From Cyanobium sp. Cruz CV13-4-11 (GTDB lineage: Bacteria; Cyanobacteriota; Cyanobacteriia; PCC-6307; Cyanobiaceae), in the NCBI RefSeq assembly GCF_024346055.1, contig NZ_JAGQCH010000007.1, positions 1 to 64,000 on the forward strand: a stretch of DNA of 64,000 nucleotides, given 5' to 3'. This document shows, in pieces, positions 27,436 through 36,596 of the stretch; the stretch's first letter is position 1, and the number at the start of each line of letters is the position of its first letter. A program made the translations under genes and the position numbers. A model generated the notes under the pieces. That model ran no database searches, was not told where the DNA came from, and worked only from the letters and a program-made list of their open reading frames with translations.

Positions 27436-28599
27436 GTGAACATTCAGCTCGGTCGCTCCAGGACCGTCCGCCGCGCCTACGGCATCGACGAAATCGCCCT
27501 GGTCCCGGGCGGTCGCACCGTCGACCCGGAAGTGACCGACAGCAGTTGGAGCCTGGGGGGCATCCAGCGGGAGATTCCGATCATCGCCAGCGCCATGGAC
27601 GGCGTGGTGGATGTGGGCATGTGCATCGAACTCACCCGGCTGGGGGCCCTGGGGGTGCTCAACCTGGAGGGCGTCCAGTGTCGCTACGACGATCCCGAAC
27701 CGATCCTGGACCGGATCGCCTCGGTGGGCCGCGACGCGTTCGTGGGCCTGATGCAGGACCTTTACAGCCAGCCGGTGCGCGAAGACCTGGTGCGTCAGCG
27801 GATTGCTGAGATCAAGGCCGGCGGCGGCATTGCGGCGGTCAGCGCCACCCCGGCGGCGGCCCTGCGCTTCGGCGCGGCGGTGGCTGAATCGGGCGCCGAC
27901 CTGTTCTTCGTGCAGGCCACGGTGGTCTCCACGGAACACATCGGTCCCGAGGGTCGCCAGACCCTCGACCTGGCCGTCCTCTGCCGCGACCTGGGCGTGC
28001 CCGTGGTGATCGGCAACTGCGTCACCTATGACGTCACCCTGCAGCTGATGCGGGCGGGGGCCGCCGGCGTCATGGTGGGCATCGGCCCCGGCGCCGCCTG
28101 CACCTCCCGGGGCGTGCTCGGTGTCGGCATTCCCCAGGCCACGGCCGTGGCCGACTGTGCCGCCGCCCGGGACGACTACGAGCGTGAAAGCGGCCGCTAC
28201 GTGCCGGTGGTGGCCGATGGCGGCATCGTCACCGGCGGGGACATCTGCAAATGCCTGGCCTGCGGCGCCGATGCGGTGATGATCGGCTCCCCGATCGCAC
28301 GGGCCGCCGAAGCGCCCGGCCGCGGCTTCCATTGGGGGATGGCCACCCCCAGCCCGGTGCTGCCCCGGGGCACCCGCATCAAGGTGGGCACCACCGGCAG
28401 CCTCGAAAAGATCTTGCGCGGTCCGGCGGGCCTCGATGACGGCACCCAGAACCTGCTGGGCTGCATCCGCACCTCGATGGGCACCCTGGGGGCCCGCACC
28501 CTCAAGGAGATGCGGGAGGTGGAGGTGGTGGTGGCCCCGTCCCTGCTGACCGAAGGCAAGGTGTACCAGAAGGCCCAGCAGCTGGGCATGGGCAAATAG
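27436..28599 (+). CDS. guaB3: GuaB3 family IMP dehydrogenase-type protein
   Basis: A 387-residue (beta/alpha)8-barrel oxidoreductase of the IMPDH/GMPR superfamily without the CBS subdomain. Motifs: ARTVRRAYGIDEIALVPG-like N-terminus, IIASAMDGV, the catalytic loop GPGAACTSRGVLGVGIPQ with the nucleophilic Cys, VVADGGIVTGGDI and the C-terminal LKEMREVEVVVAP. GuaB3 is characteristic of cyanobacteria and actinobacteria. GTG start 27436. It precedes yfr1 and trxA, the order known from picocyanobacteria. Confidence 0.88.
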   Translation: MNIQLGRSRTVRRAYGIDEIALVPGGRTVDPEVTDSSWSLGGIQREIPIIASAMDGVVDVGMCIELTRLGALGVLNLEGVQCRYDDPEPILDRIASVGRDAFVGLMQDLYSQPVREDLVRQRIAEIKAGGGIAAVSATPAAALRFGAAVAESGADLFFVQATVVSTEHIGPEGRQTLDLAVLCRDLGVPVVIGNCVTYDVTLQLMRAGAAGVMVGIGPGAACTSRGVLGVGIPQATAVADCAAARDDYERESGRYVPVVADGGIVTGGDICKCLACGADAVMIGSPIARAAEAPGRGFHWGMATPSPVLPRGTRIKVGTTGSLEKILRGPAGLDDGTQNLLGCIRTSMGTLGARTLKEMREVEVVVAPSLLTEGKVYQKAQQLGMGK

Positions 28600-28674
28600 C
28601 ACGGCGCGGCCCGCAACGGATCCGACCAAGCTGTCGCAGGCCTGGACAACACTGCCTCAAGGCGAGATGGAGGC

Positions 28675-28680
28675 TAACCT
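28675..28680 (+). promoter_or_regulatory. Probable -10 box of yfr1
   Basis: TAACCT (TANNNT shape) lies 8-10 nt before the predicted 5' end of Yfr1 in an otherwise G-rich tract. No clear -35 box is seen. Position relative to the RNA is the only support. Confidence 0.35.
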
Positions 28681-28688
28681 CTGCATGT

Positions 28689-28745
28689 GGGGGCTCCGGC
28701 TCGCACACTCCTCACACCCCCCGGCCCGGCGAGTCCGGGCTTTTT
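28689..28745 (+). ncRNA. yfr1: Small regulatory RNA Yfr1
   Basis: A short RNA with the invariant single-stranded motif ACTCCTCACAC at 28707-28717, flanked as in all Yfr1 RNAs by a 5' stem-loop (GGGC-TCCG-GCTC within 28689-28702) and a 3' terminator hairpin with T-run (28724-28745). Length about 57 nt. In Prochlorococcus and Synechococcus yfr1 lies between guaB and trxA; the same order is seen here. Yfr1 pairs through this motif with mRNAs such as porin transcripts to block translation. The 5' end is estimated to a few nt. Confidence 0.9.
28724..28745 (+). terminator. Rho-independent terminator (end of yfr1)
   Basis: GCCCGG / CCGGGC stem with a 5-nt loop (CGAGT), followed by TTTTT at 28741-28745. 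It doubles as the 3' hairpin of Yfr1 and separates guaB3/yfr1 transcription from trxA. Confidence 0.85.
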
Positions 28746-28852
28746 GTCTTCTCCCACCCCTCCATGCGCAGCCCCGCCGCCTGGGGCGACCGGTTCCGCT
28801 ACGGCCTGCAACGCTGACTCGATCCCAGGGGATAGCAGCCGAACCCGGTTGC

Positions 28853-28858
28853 TAGATT
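28853..28858 (+). promoter_or_regulatory. Possible -10 box of trxA
   Basis: TAGATT lies 25 nt before the trxA start in a locally AT-richer stretch, after the Yfr1 terminator, where trxA needs its own promoter. No clear -35 element. Confidence 0.3.
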
Positions 28859-28882
28859 CAATTCATCCCGAGTCTGCAAGGA

Positions 28883-29206
28883 ATGTCCAGCTCCGCTGCC
28901 GTCACCGACGCCTCCTTCGAGCAAGACGTGCTCAAGAGTGATGTGCCCGTGCTGGTTGATTTCTGGGCCCCCTGGTGCGGCCCCTGCCGCATGGTGGCGC
29001 CGATCGTCGATGAGATTGCCAAGGAATACGAAGGCAAGATCCGCGTCTACAAGCTCAACACCGACGAAAACCCCAACGTCGCCAGCCAGTACGGCATCCG
29101 CAGCATTCCCACCCTGATGCTGTTCAAGGGCGGCCAGAAGGTCGACACCGTCGTCGGTGCCGTCCCCAAGAACACCCTCTCCGGCACCATTTCCAAATAC
29201 CTCTGA
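28883..29206 (+). CDS. trxA: Thioredoxin (m-type)
   Basis: A 107-residue thioredoxin with the active site WCGPC in [20 protein letters not shown], the conserved [23 protein letters not shown] with cis-Pro, and GAVPK near the end. Full length for the family. It is a general dithiol reductant and in cyanobacteria carries redox signals from photosynthesis. It lies downstream of yfr1; a LOG gene follows with overlap. Confidence 0.95.
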   Translation: MSSSAAVTDASFEQDVLKSDVPVLVDFWAPWCGPCRMVAPIVDEIAKEYEGKIRVYKLNTDENPNVASQYGIRSIPTLMLFKGGQKVDTVVGAVPKNTLSGTISKYL

Positions 29207-30302
29207 TTCCATTCCGCTGACGCCGCCCCTCTCCCCGAACCCAGCGCCGGAGGCGGGCAGAAGCCCCCTTCAGGCCCTCGCCGACGAACTCCAAGGCCAC
29301 CCCCAGCGCCGCCAGATTGAGCGGGCGGTGGTGTCGCTGCTGCAGGTGGCTCGCCAGGAGAAGGAAGAGGAGGAATGGCGCCTGATCGCCGGTTGCCTGG
29401 CTGACATCAGCGAAGCCCTGGAGGTCTTCCGTCCCCGTCGCCGCGCCCGCAAGATCAGCGTGTTCGGCTCGGCCCGCACCCGCCAGGGCGATCCCTGCTA
29501 CCACCTGGCCGAAGCGGTCGCCCGCCTGGCGGTGCAAGCCGGATTTGAGGTGATGACCGGTGCGGGGGCCGGCGTGATGGAGGGCGCCAACAGCGGTGCC
29601 GGCTGTGAACACAGCATCGGCCTCAACGTGGATCTGCCCTTCGAGCAGCATCCCAACCCGTACGTCAGTGCCTGCGACGACCGCCTGCTCTACTTCCGCT
29701 ATTTCTTCACCCGCAAGCTGTTCTTCCTGATGGAGAGCGATGCCCTCGTGGTGATGCCGGGGGGATTCGGCACCCTCGATGAATTGTTCGAGTGTCTCAC
29801 CCTCATCCAGACGGGACGCACGTCCCCGATCCCGTTGGTGCTGCTCTGCCCACCGGGGGACGATTTCTGGAAGGTCTGGAAGCGCAATGTGCACAACGAA
29901 CTCGCCAGCCGCGAACTGATCTCACCGGAGGATGTGGATCTGATGGTGGAAGCCTCGAGCGCCGAGGAGGCGGTGGCCCAGATCTGCCGCTTCTACCGGG
30001 TGTTCCACAGCGCCCAGCTGGGCCAGGACCGCATCGAACTGCTGCTCAACGCCGAGGTGCCGCGCGCCCTGTTGCCGGAGCTGAATCGGAGCTTCGCCGA
30101 TCTGCTGGACCAGGGCGCCATCCAGAGCGGCGAGGGGGTCGACGACAACGGCCTGCTGCGGCCCTGCCTGCAACTGCGCTTCGACAAACGCCGCGTCGGC
30201 CGTCTCTACCAGTTCATCGATCACCTCAACGGCCTCGATCTGCCGGCCTCATCGGCCCTGGAGCATCCGGCCGAGCGGGTCCCCACGGGCAGCCAGCCAT
30301 GA
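29157..30302 (+). CDS. LOG-family (TIGR00730-type) protein
   Basis: Up to 381 residues. The Rossmann core carries [33 protein letters not shown] and the hallmark [15 protein letters not shown] proteins release cytokinin base from its ribotide or act as nucleotide 5'-phosphate ribohydrolases. A C-terminal extension of about 120 residues (after [10 protein letters not shown]) goes beyond the small plant-type LOG. The start is uncertain: GTG 29157 overlaps trxA by 50 nt; no ATG/GTG/TTG lies between the trxA stop and GTG 29329. Confidence 0.8.
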   Translation: MPSPRTPSPAPFPNTSDSIPLTPPLSPNPAPEAGRSPLQALADELQGHPQRRQIERAVVSLLQVARQEKEEEEWRLIAGCLADISEALEVFRPRRRARKISVFGSARTRQGDPCYHLAEAVARLAVQAGFEVMTGAGAGVMEGANSGAGCEHSIGLNVDLPFEQHPNPYVSACDDRLLYFRYFFTRKLFFLMESDALVVMPGGFGTLDELFECLTLIQTGRTSPIPLVLLCPPGDDFWKVWKRNVHNELASRELISPEDVDLMVEASSAEEAVAQICRFYRVFHSAQLGQDRIELLLNAEVPRALLPELNRSFADLLDQGAIQSGEGVDDNGLLRPCLQLRFDKRRVGRLYQFIDHLNGLDLPASSALEHPAERVPTGSQP

Positions 30303-30922
30303 GTCGCATCGGCCTGATCGACTACGGCATGGGCAACCTGCACTCGGTGCAACGCACCTTTGCCCGGCTCGGCGCCGAGCTGGTCAGCGTGCACGGCCCG
30401 GCGGACCTCGAGCCCTGTGACGCCCTGGTGCTGCCGGGGGTGGGGGCCTTCGATCCGGCCATGGAGCGGCTGCGGGCGGCGGGGCTGGAGCCGGCCCTGC
30501 GCCGCTCCTGCGCTAGCGGCAGACCGCTGCTCGGGATCTGCCTGGGGTTGCAGCTGCTGTTCGAAGCCAGCGAGGAGGGCCAGGCCGAAGGACTGGGGGT
30601 GCTGGCCGGCCGGGTGACGACCCTGCCGCGGGTGGCCGGCCACCCCCTGCCCCACATGGGCTGGGCCCCCCTGATCCCGGCCACCGCCAGTCCGCTGCTG
30701 GACGGCCAAACCCCGGAGGCCTGGGTCTACTTCGTGCATTCCTTTGCCGCTGAGCCGGCCGAGGCCGCCGCCACCACAGCCCGGGTGGACTACGCCGGCA
30801 CCCTGGTCACGGCGGCGGTCTGGCACGGCACCATCGCCGCCTGCCAGTTCCACCCGGAAAAATCGGGGCCGGTGGGGGAGGCGATGCTGCGCCGCTGGCT
30901 CGACTGGGTGGCTGAGCTGTGA
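30299..30922 (+). CDS. hisH: Imidazole glycerol phosphate synthase, glutaminase subunit
   Basis: A 207-residue class I glutamine amidotransferase of histidine synthesis. The N-terminus IGLIDYGMGNLHSV, nucleophile GICLGLQLLF, and the His-Glu pair in CQFHPEKSG are all present. It makes ammonia for HisF. Overlaps the LOG gene start-to-stop (ATGA) and rsmD (GTGA). Confidence 0.95.
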   Translation: MSRIGLIDYGMGNLHSVQRTFARLGAELVSVHGPADLEPCDALVLPGVGAFDPAMERLRAAGLEPALRRSCASGRPLLGICLGLQLLFEASEEGQAEGLGVLAGRVTTLPRVAGHPLPHMGWAPLIPATASPLLDGQTPEAWVYFVHSFAAEPAEAAATTARVDYAGTLVTAAVWHGTIAACQFHPEKSGPVGEAMLRRWLDWVAEL

Positions 30923-31518
30923 CTCTGCGGGTCAGCGGGGGGCGTCGGCTGCAGAGCCCCCCAGGCAGCACTACCCGGCCCACCGCCGCCCGGGTGCGGC
31001 TGGCGGTGATGAACCTGCTGGCTGCCGAGGTCCCCGGCAGCCGCTGGCTGGATCTGTGCTGTGGCAGCGGTGTGATGGCCTGTGAGGCCCTGCAGCGAGG
31101 GGCTTCACAGGTCGTGGCGGTGGAGCGGGATCGCCGCATCGCGGCGGTGGCCAGACACAACCTGGAGGCGACCCTCGGCGGCCGGGCGGCCCAACGGGGG
31201 GAGGTGGTGCAGGCCGACATTCTGCGCTGGCTGGCAACGGGGCCAAGTGCACCCCCGCCCATCCGCTTCGACCTGATCTACGCGGATCCTCCCTACGCGG
31301 CTGGGCTACACGGGCCGATCGCCGCAGCGGTTCGAGCGGAAGGATGGCTGGCGCCGGGGGGCACCCTGATCTGGGAATGCGCCTCGGACGGGATTCCGCC
31401 GGACCCGCCGGGCTGGCAACGGCGGGACTGTCGACGCTATGGCGGCACTACACTGGTGTTACTCCATGAACTGCCTGACATAGCCGTAACCTCCCTCCAG
31501 GACGGTTCACTCCCCTGA
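30919..31518 (+). CDS. rsmD: 16S rRNA (guanine966-N2)-methyltransferase
   Basis: A 199-residue SAM methyltransferase. RVSGGRRL and RPTAARVRLAVMNLL are the RsmD N-terminal pattern, LDLCCGSGVMACEAL is the SAM loop and YADPPYAAG the catalytic DPPY. It methylates G966 of 16S rRNA in the small subunit. GTG start at 30919 overlaps the hisH stop. Confidence 0.92.
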   Translation: MTLRVSGGRRLQSPPGSTTRPTAARVRLAVMNLLAAEVPGSRWLDLCCGSGVMACEALQRGASQVVAVERDRRIAAVARHNLEATLGGRAAQRGEVVQADILRWLATGPSAPPPIRFDLIYADPPYAAGLHGPIAAAVRAEGWLAPGGTLIWECASDGIPPDPPGWQRRDCRRYGGTTLVLLHELPDIAVTSLQDGSLP

Positions 31519-31558
31519 CCATCCCTTCCCTTGCACTGCCAGGGATCCAGGCCCCGGA

Positions 31559-31672
31559 TCAGCCCCCGAGGGCACTGCCCCGGCGGTACTGATTCCAGGC
31601 CGCCACGAACAGCCCCAGCAGGGTGACGGGAATCAGGCCAAGCACGATGCCGCAGAGGAGGGGTTCGATCAT
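31559..31672 (-). CDS. petG: Cytochrome b6f complex subunit PetG
   Basis: A 37-residue single-helix protein: starts [16 protein letters not shown] and ends [12 protein letters not shown]. This matches PetG almost throughout, with one membrane helix and the conserved basic end. It is needed for assembly and stability of the b6f dimer in the thylakoid. Too short to stand out in a simple ORF scan. Divergent from the cytochrome c gene at 31748, with a 75-nt shared upstream gap. Confidence 0.95.
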
Positions 31673-31747
31673 GGAGAGGCGGAAGCTTCAGGCGATGCAC
31701 AATTCTTCCACGACTCCCGCCGGCAACGCGAGACCCACCGCAGCACT

Positions 31748-32173
31748 GTGATCAGCCCGTCCCCCACACCCCCCTCCGCCGTGGCGTCCGCCCCCCTTAG
31801 CGAGGCCAACCAGCCCCCCGCCCAGCGCCGCAGCCTCGTGGCGGCCCTGGCGACGCTGGCGGCGGTGGCCTGCATCCTCCTGGTGCTGGTGGTGTTGCCG
31901 GCAGCGCGCAGCGATCCCTACACCCGCCAGACCCTCGATCTCACCGGTTCGGCCACGGACGGCGGCAGCCTGTTCCGGCTCAACTGTGCCGGCTGCCACG
32001 GCCTGGCGGCCCAGGGGCTGGTGGGCCCCAACCTGCACGGCGTCGATCGACGCAAGAACGATCGCCAGCTGATCCAGCAGGTGGTGAGTGGCCGCACCCC
32101 GCCGATGCCGAGCTTCCAGCCGGAGCCCCAGGCCATGGCTGATCTGCTGGCGTTTCTGCACGCGCTGCCTTGA
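31748..32173 (+). CDS. cytM: Membrane-anchored c-type cytochrome, probably CytM
   Basis: A 141-residue protein: a hydrophobic anchor at about 29-52 (LVAALATLAAVACILLVLVVLP) and one class I cytochrome c domain with haem site CAGCH at 80-84 and axial Met in TPPMPSF. The retained hydrophobic N-terminus, GLAAQGLVGPNL and VSGRTPPMPSF fit cytochrome cM, which tunes respiration versus photosynthesis. Divergent from petG. GTG start; its stop overlaps the TTG start of the next gene. Confidence 0.78.
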   Translation: MISPSPTPPSAVASAPLSEANQPPAQRRSLVAALATLAAVACILLVLVVLPAARSDPYTRQTLDLTGSATDGGSLFRLNCAGCHGLAAQGLVGPNLHGVDRRKNDRQLIQQVVSGRTPPMPSFQPEPQAMADLLAFLHALP

Positions 32174-32931
32174 GCCCCAAGCTGGTCCTGGTCGAACCGG
32201 CCGGCCCCTTCAACGTGGGCAGCGTCGCCCGGCTCTGCCGCACCTATGGCATCGAGGAGCTGCGGCTGGTCGCCCCCCGTTGTGACCCCCTGGGCGACGA
32301 GGCCCGGCTGATGGCCGTGAAGGGCTTGCCCCTGCTGCAGCAGGCGCGCCTGTTCCCCACCCTGGCCGCCGCCCTGGCCGACTGCGGTCGGGTGGTGGCC
32401 ACCAGTGGCCGTCCGGAGGGAGAGCCCCTGCCCCTGGAGGACCCTGATGACCCCCTGGCCTGGCTGCTGGCGGGCGATCCGGAGCTGCCGTCGGCCCTGG
32501 TGTTCGGCCGGGAGGACCGGGGCCTGAGCAACGACGAGCTGCTGCAGGCCGGCCGGCTGCTGCAGATCCCCACCCCCACCCCCCACGGCTCCCTCAACCT
32601 CTCCCATGCGGTGGCCGTGGTGCTGCACGACCTGTACCGGCCAGCCCGCCGCGGCACCCCCGTCCGGCAAGCACCGGCACCGTCCGTGGTCACCGTTGCC
32701 CAGCCCCCCTGCCCCCGGGGGGTGCTCGAAGCCATGCTCAGCGACGCCGAGGAGCTGCTGCTGGAGGTCGGGTTTCTGTTGCCCCACACCGCCCATGCCC
32801 GGATGGCCAAGTTGCGGGCCCTGCTGCAGCGCGGCCAGGTCAGTGCCCCGGAGGTGGCCCTGCTGCGGGGCCTGGTGTGCCAGTTGCGCTGGGCGAGCCG
32901 TCGCCCTTTCCCTTCTTCCCAGGACCACTAG
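32170..32931 (+). CDS. TrmJ-type (SpoU/SPOUT) RNA methyltransferase
   Basis: A 253-residue SPOUT methyltransferase. The N-terminus VLVEPAGPFNVGSVARLCRTYG, the SAM-knot motifs VFGREDRGLSN and IPTPTPHGSLNLSHAVAVVLHDL, and a C-terminal helical extension match TrmJ, which 2'-O-methylates tRNA position 32. The start appears to be TTG at 32170, overlapping the cytochrome stop; this is inferred from context. Confidence 0.85.
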   Translation: MSPKLVLVEPAGPFNVGSVARLCRTYGIEELRLVAPRCDPLGDEARLMAVKGLPLLQQARLFPTLAAALADCGRVVATSGRPEGEPLPLEDPDDPLAWLLAGDPELPSALVFGREDRGLSNDELLQAGRLLQIPTPTPHGSLNLSHAVAVVLHDLYRPARRGTPVRQAPAPSVVTVAQPPCPRGVLEAMLSDAEELLLEVGFLLPHTAHARMAKLRALLQRGQVSAPEVALLRGLVCQLRWASRRPFPSSQDH

Positions 32932-32956
32932 CGTCGACACATCGCCCTAGAGCCCC

Positions 32957-34030
32957 TTGTCCGTGAGTGCTGGCCGTCCATCCCGTCCCCCCGGCAACCC
33001 CTGGCTTCGCCCAGTGGGTCTGGTGCTGCGGCTGATCGTGCTGGGGGTAGGTCTGGGTGTGATTGTGGGCACCGCCCTCAAGCTGCTGGAGCCACGCCTC
33101 GTCCAGGGGGCGATCGGTACGCCCGCACCGGGCCCTGCGCCGGCGCTGAAGAAGCCAGGCAGCGGGGCCATGGCCCTAGGACGGTTCGAGCCGCGCCAGG
33201 AGCTCGTCGGCCTCAGCCAGCAGTGGACGCGGCTGGCCGCCGCCCAGAAGGATCTGACCGCCAGCGGCTTCCTGCTGGTGCTCGATGACGGTCGCTTTGC
33301 CCAGCTGCAGCCGGATCTGGCCCTGCCGGCAGCCAGTGCCATCAAGGTGCCGATCCTGCTGGCCAGCCTGGAGGACCTGGATGGCGGCAAGCTGCGCTGG
33401 AACGAGCCCATGCCCCTCACCAAGGAGGTGGTGGGGGGTGGGGCCGGTTGGATGGCCAACAAGCCGCTCGGCACCCGCTTCCCCTTCTTCGAGGCGGCCA
33501 CGGAGATGATCCGGGTGAGCGACAACACCGCCACCAACCTGCTGATCCGCCAGCTGGGCGGCAAGACCACCCTCAACAGCCGCTTCCGCAGCCTCGGCCT
33601 GCCCGCCACGGAGGTGAACAACTGGTTGCCGGACCTGGACGGCACCAACACCACCAGCTCCCGCGACCTGGCCCGCTCCATCGCCCTGGTGGACACCGGC
33701 GACAAACTCACCCCCCGGGCCCGGGATCTGTTCCGGGAAATCATGGCCACGTCCCGCACCAACACCCTGATCCCCCTCGGCCTGCTGATGGGGATGGGCA
33801 AGGACGCCCCCGATCCCGACAGCGAGCTGCTGCCCAGGGGCATCACCGTCTACAACAAAACCGGCGACATCGGCATCGCCTACGCCGATGCCGCCCTGAT
33901 CCAGCTGCCGGATGGCCAGCGTGCCGTGGCGGCCTTCATGGTGAAGGGTCCGTTCAACGATCCCCGCTCGGCCGAGCTGATCCGGGCGATGGCCGGCGCC
34001 GTCGCCAAAACCCTCGTCAAGAGCCAGTGA
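32957..34030 (+). CDS. Class A beta-lactamase-like serine hydrolase
   Basis: A 357-residue membrane-anchored protein: a hydrophobic segment at about 20-40, a Pro/Gly linker, then a beta-lactamase fold. The active-site triads are present: SAIK (127-130), SDN (188-190) and KTG (301-303). E219 (ATEVNNWLPD) may stand for the Glu of the omega loop, though spacing differs from clinical enzymes. It could hydrolyse beta-lactams or act on peptidoglycan-like substrates. Start TTG 32957 or GTG 32963. Coupled (GTGA) to the DUF3370 gene. Confidence 0.82.
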   Translation: MSVSAGRPSRPPGNPWLRPVGLVLRLIVLGVGLGVIVGTALKLLEPRLVQGAIGTPAPGPAPALKKPGSGAMALGRFEPRQELVGLSQQWTRLAAAQKDLTASGFLLVLDDGRFAQLQPDLALPAASAIKVPILLASLEDLDGGKLRWNEPMPLTKEVVGGGAGWMANKPLGTRFPFFEAATEMIRVSDNTATNLLIRQLGGKTTLNSRFRSLGLPATEVNNWLPDLDGTNTTSSRDLARSIALVDTGDKLTPRARDLFREIMATSRTNTLIPLGLLMGMGKDAPDPDSELLPRGITVYNKTGDIGIAYADAALIQLPDGQRAVAAFMVKGPFNDPRSAELIRAMAGAVAKTLVKSQ

Positions 34031-35514
34031 GAGCCGCCATCCCCGCCCTGCTATTGCCGTGGCTGACCGCCCTGGCCAGCCCCCTGCTGGCCCAGCCGCA
34101 GCCGTCCCCAGCCCCGAAGCCCGCCCCAGCGCCGCAGGCAGCCCCGACGCCACCGGTGCTGCGCCCAGGCACGGTGGCGCCCCTTCCCGGCCGGCTCGAT
34201 GCGGTGCCGATGCTGAACGACAACAACCCCGAGGTGATCAAGGGGCCCGGCATCCTGCTCTCCACCTTCGATGGCCAGCGGGGCTACGCCGGCCGGCCCC
34301 TGGGTGAGCCCTCGGCGCACCTCAATGCGGCCGTCAGCGGCCCCTTCGAGCTGTTCAGCCACCACATCTACGCCGGCACTCCCGAAAGCCTCGACTCCAC
34401 CCTGTGGCTGGCGGTGGTGGCGGCCCCGCGGGGCAATGGCCCGGTGAAGCTGCGGACCGTGGCGGGCTCCACCGCCCTGTCCCAGTCGGTGAACCCCGAC
34501 CAGCCCTCGGCCCCCTTCCTGCCCCTGCCGGCCCTGATGGAGCAAGGCAGCACACCGATCTGGGCCGGCCCCGGCAGCCGGGTGGCCACCGAGCTGCTGG
34601 CACGGCAGCGCAGCCCCCTGGTGCCGGAAGGCTGGACCCTGCCGCCTAGGCAGCTGAGCACCCTGATGGTGTTGCCGCTGCCGGTGCGGGGCCTCGATCC
34701 GCTGCTGAACGGCCTCAACCTGCAGCTGCGACTCAACAGCGACGGGCCGGTGGACGTGGCCACCCTGGCGGCCTTCGGTCCGGTCGACCGGCCCCCGGAT
34801 CCGGCCGTCTGGCAGCGCCTGCTGCAGGGCGGACTCAGCCCGAAGGAGCACAGCCCCAGCCCCCGGGGGGCCAGTGGCCCGATGGTCTATTCCCGGGTCA
34901 GCGGGGTTCAGGTGGGCAGTGCCTGGCAGGGGCGGATCACCGATCCGGGCCGCCCGACCCTCTCGGTGAGCCGGGCGCCGATCTCCTGGCCGATCAGCTC
35001 CCTGGAGAGGGGCACCCTCGGCACGGGCCAGGTGCAGACGGCCCCCCTGCGCGCCTTCTATCCCGGCACTGCCTGGGCCGCCCACGGCAACTATGGCGTC
35101 ACCTACGACCTCAGCCTGCCGCTGCGCAACGACACGAGCACACCGAAGCGGCTCGCCCTGGCCCTGGAATCGCCGATCAAGACCGACCAGCCCCTGGGCG
35201 GCCTGCGCTTCAACACCACGCCGGCGCGGGCGGTGATGTTCCGGGGCACCGTGGAGGTCAGCGGCCTCGACAACGAAGCGGGAGGTCCCGGCGGACGGCG
35301 CCGCTTCCACCTGGTGTTGCGGGCCGGCCAGGAGGGACCCACCCTGGGCACGGTCAGCCTGCGTCCCGGGCAGGAACGGCAGCTGCGGGTGCGGCTGATC
35401 TACCCGGCCGACGCCACCCCGCCCCAGGTGCTGTCCCTGATCCCCGTGCCCTTGGCGGTGACGCCAGGGGCGGCTGTGAAACAATCCGTGGCTCCGACCG
35501 CAACCAGCCCGTGA
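34027..35514 (+). CDS. DUF3370 exported protein
   Basis: A 495-residue protein with a signal peptide (LLLPWLTALASPLLA) and a Pro/Ala linker, then the cyanobacterial DUF3370 domain (LNDNNPEVIKGPGILLSTF..., GQRGYAGRPLGEPSAHLNAA, FELFSHHIYAG). Beta-rich and probably periplasmic or outer-membrane associated. Function unknown. GTG start at 34027 overlaps the hydrolase stop; its stop overlaps chlI. Confidence 0.82.
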   Translation: MRAAIPALLLPWLTALASPLLAQPQPSPAPKPAPAPQAAPTPPVLRPGTVAPLPGRLDAVPMLNDNNPEVIKGPGILLSTFDGQRGYAGRPLGEPSAHLNAAVSGPFELFSHHIYAGTPESLDSTLWLAVVAAPRGNGPVKLRTVAGSTALSQSVNPDQPSAPFLPLPALMEQGSTPIWAGPGSRVATELLARQRSPLVPEGWTLPPRQLSTLMVLPLPVRGLDPLLNGLNLQLRLNSDGPVDVATLAAFGPVDRPPDPAVWQRLLQGGLSPKEHSPSPRGASGPMVYSRVSGVQVGSAWQGRITDPGRPTLSVSRAPISWPISSLERGTLGTGQVQTAPLRAFYPGTAWAAHGNYGVTYDLSLPLRNDTSTPKRLALALESPIKTDQPLGGLRFNTTPARAVMFRGTVEVSGLDNEAGGPGGRRRFHLVLRAGQEGPTLGTVSLRPGQERQLRVRLIYPADATPPQVLSLIPVPLAVTPGAAVKQSVAPTATSP

Positions 35515-36596
35515 CGCCAACCAGGAAGCGCAGGGTCTTCCCCTTCACCGCCATCGTGGGGCAGGAGGAGATGAAGCTGGCGCTGCTGCTCAACGTGATC
35601 GATCCCCGCATCGGCGGGGTGATGATCATGGGCGACCGGGGCACGGGCAAATCCACCACCATCCGGGCGCTGGCCGACCTGCTGCCGGCGATCGACGTGG
35701 TGGCCGGGGATCCCTACAACAGTTCCCCGAGCGACCCCGACCTGCAGAGCAGCGAGGTGCGCCAGCGGGCCGAACGGGGCGAGTCGCTGCCCGTGGAGGC
35801 CCGCCAGGTGCCGATGGTCGACCTGCCGCTGGGGGCCACCGAGGACCGTCTCTGCGGCACGATCGACATCGAGAAGGCCCTCAGCGAGGGCGTGCGCGCC
35901 TTCGAGCCGGGGCTGCTGGCCAAGGCCAACCGCGGCCTGCTGTACGTGGATGAGGTGAACCTGCTCGACGACCACCTGGTGGACGTGCTGCTGGATTCGG
36001 CAGCCTCGGGATGGAACACGGTGGAGCGGGAGGGCGTGTCGGTGCGGCACCCGGCCCGCTTCGTGCTGATCGGCTCCGGCAACCCGGAGGAGGGCGAGCT
36101 GCGGCCCCAGCTGCTGGATCGCTTCGGCATGAGCGTGGAGGTGCGCACCGTGCGCGATCCCGAGCTGCGGGTGCAGGTGGTGGATCAGCGCACCAGCTTC
36201 GATGCCGACCCCGACAGCTTCAGCGACCGGCTGCAGAGCACCCAGGAGGCCCTGCAGGCCCGCGTGGTGGAGGCCCAGGAGCGGCTGCCCCAGGTGGCCA
36301 TCGACGACGAGCTGCGCATCCGCATCTCGGCGGTCTGCGGCGAACTGGATGTGGACGGCCTGCGGGGTGACATCGTCACCAACCGGGCCGCCCGGGCCCT
36401 GGCGGCCTTCGAGGGCCACCTGGAGGTGAGCGACGACGACGTGGCCCGCGTCGTGGCCTGCTGCCTGCGCCACCGGCTGCGCAAGGACCCCCTCGAGCAG
36501 ATCGACTCCGGCGATCGGGTGGTGAAGATGTTCTGCAAGGTGTTCGACCACTCCGGAGGCGACCCCGCCGCCTTCCAGCTGGCCCTGGCGGGGTGA
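35511..36596 (+). CDS. chlI: Magnesium chelatase subunit I
   Basis: A 361-residue AAA+ ATPase. Walker [10 protein letters not shown], Walker [13 protein letters not shown], and the [23 protein letters not shown] sensor/arginine-finger region. With ChlD and ChlH it inserts Mg2+ into protoporphyrin IX, the first step of chlorophyll synthesis. GTG start coupled to the DUF3370 gene, and GTGA overlap with ruvC. Confidence 0.96.
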   Translation: MTPTRKRRVFPFTAIVGQEEMKLALLLNVIDPRIGGVMIMGDRGTGKSTTIRALADLLPAIDVVAGDPYNSSPSDPDLQSSEVRQRAERGESLPVEARQVPMVDLPLGATEDRLCGTIDIEKALSEGVRAFEPGLLAKANRGLLYVDEVNLLDDHLVDVLLDSAASGWNTVEREGVSVRHPARFVLIGSGNPEEGELRPQLLDRFGMSVEVRTVRDPELRVQVVDQRTSFDADPDSFSDRLQSTQEALQARVVEAQERLPQVAIDDELRIRISAVCGELDVDGLRGDIVTNRAARALAAFEGHLEVSDDDVARVVACCLRHRLRKDPLEQIDSGDRVVKMFCKVFDHSGGDPAAFQLALAG

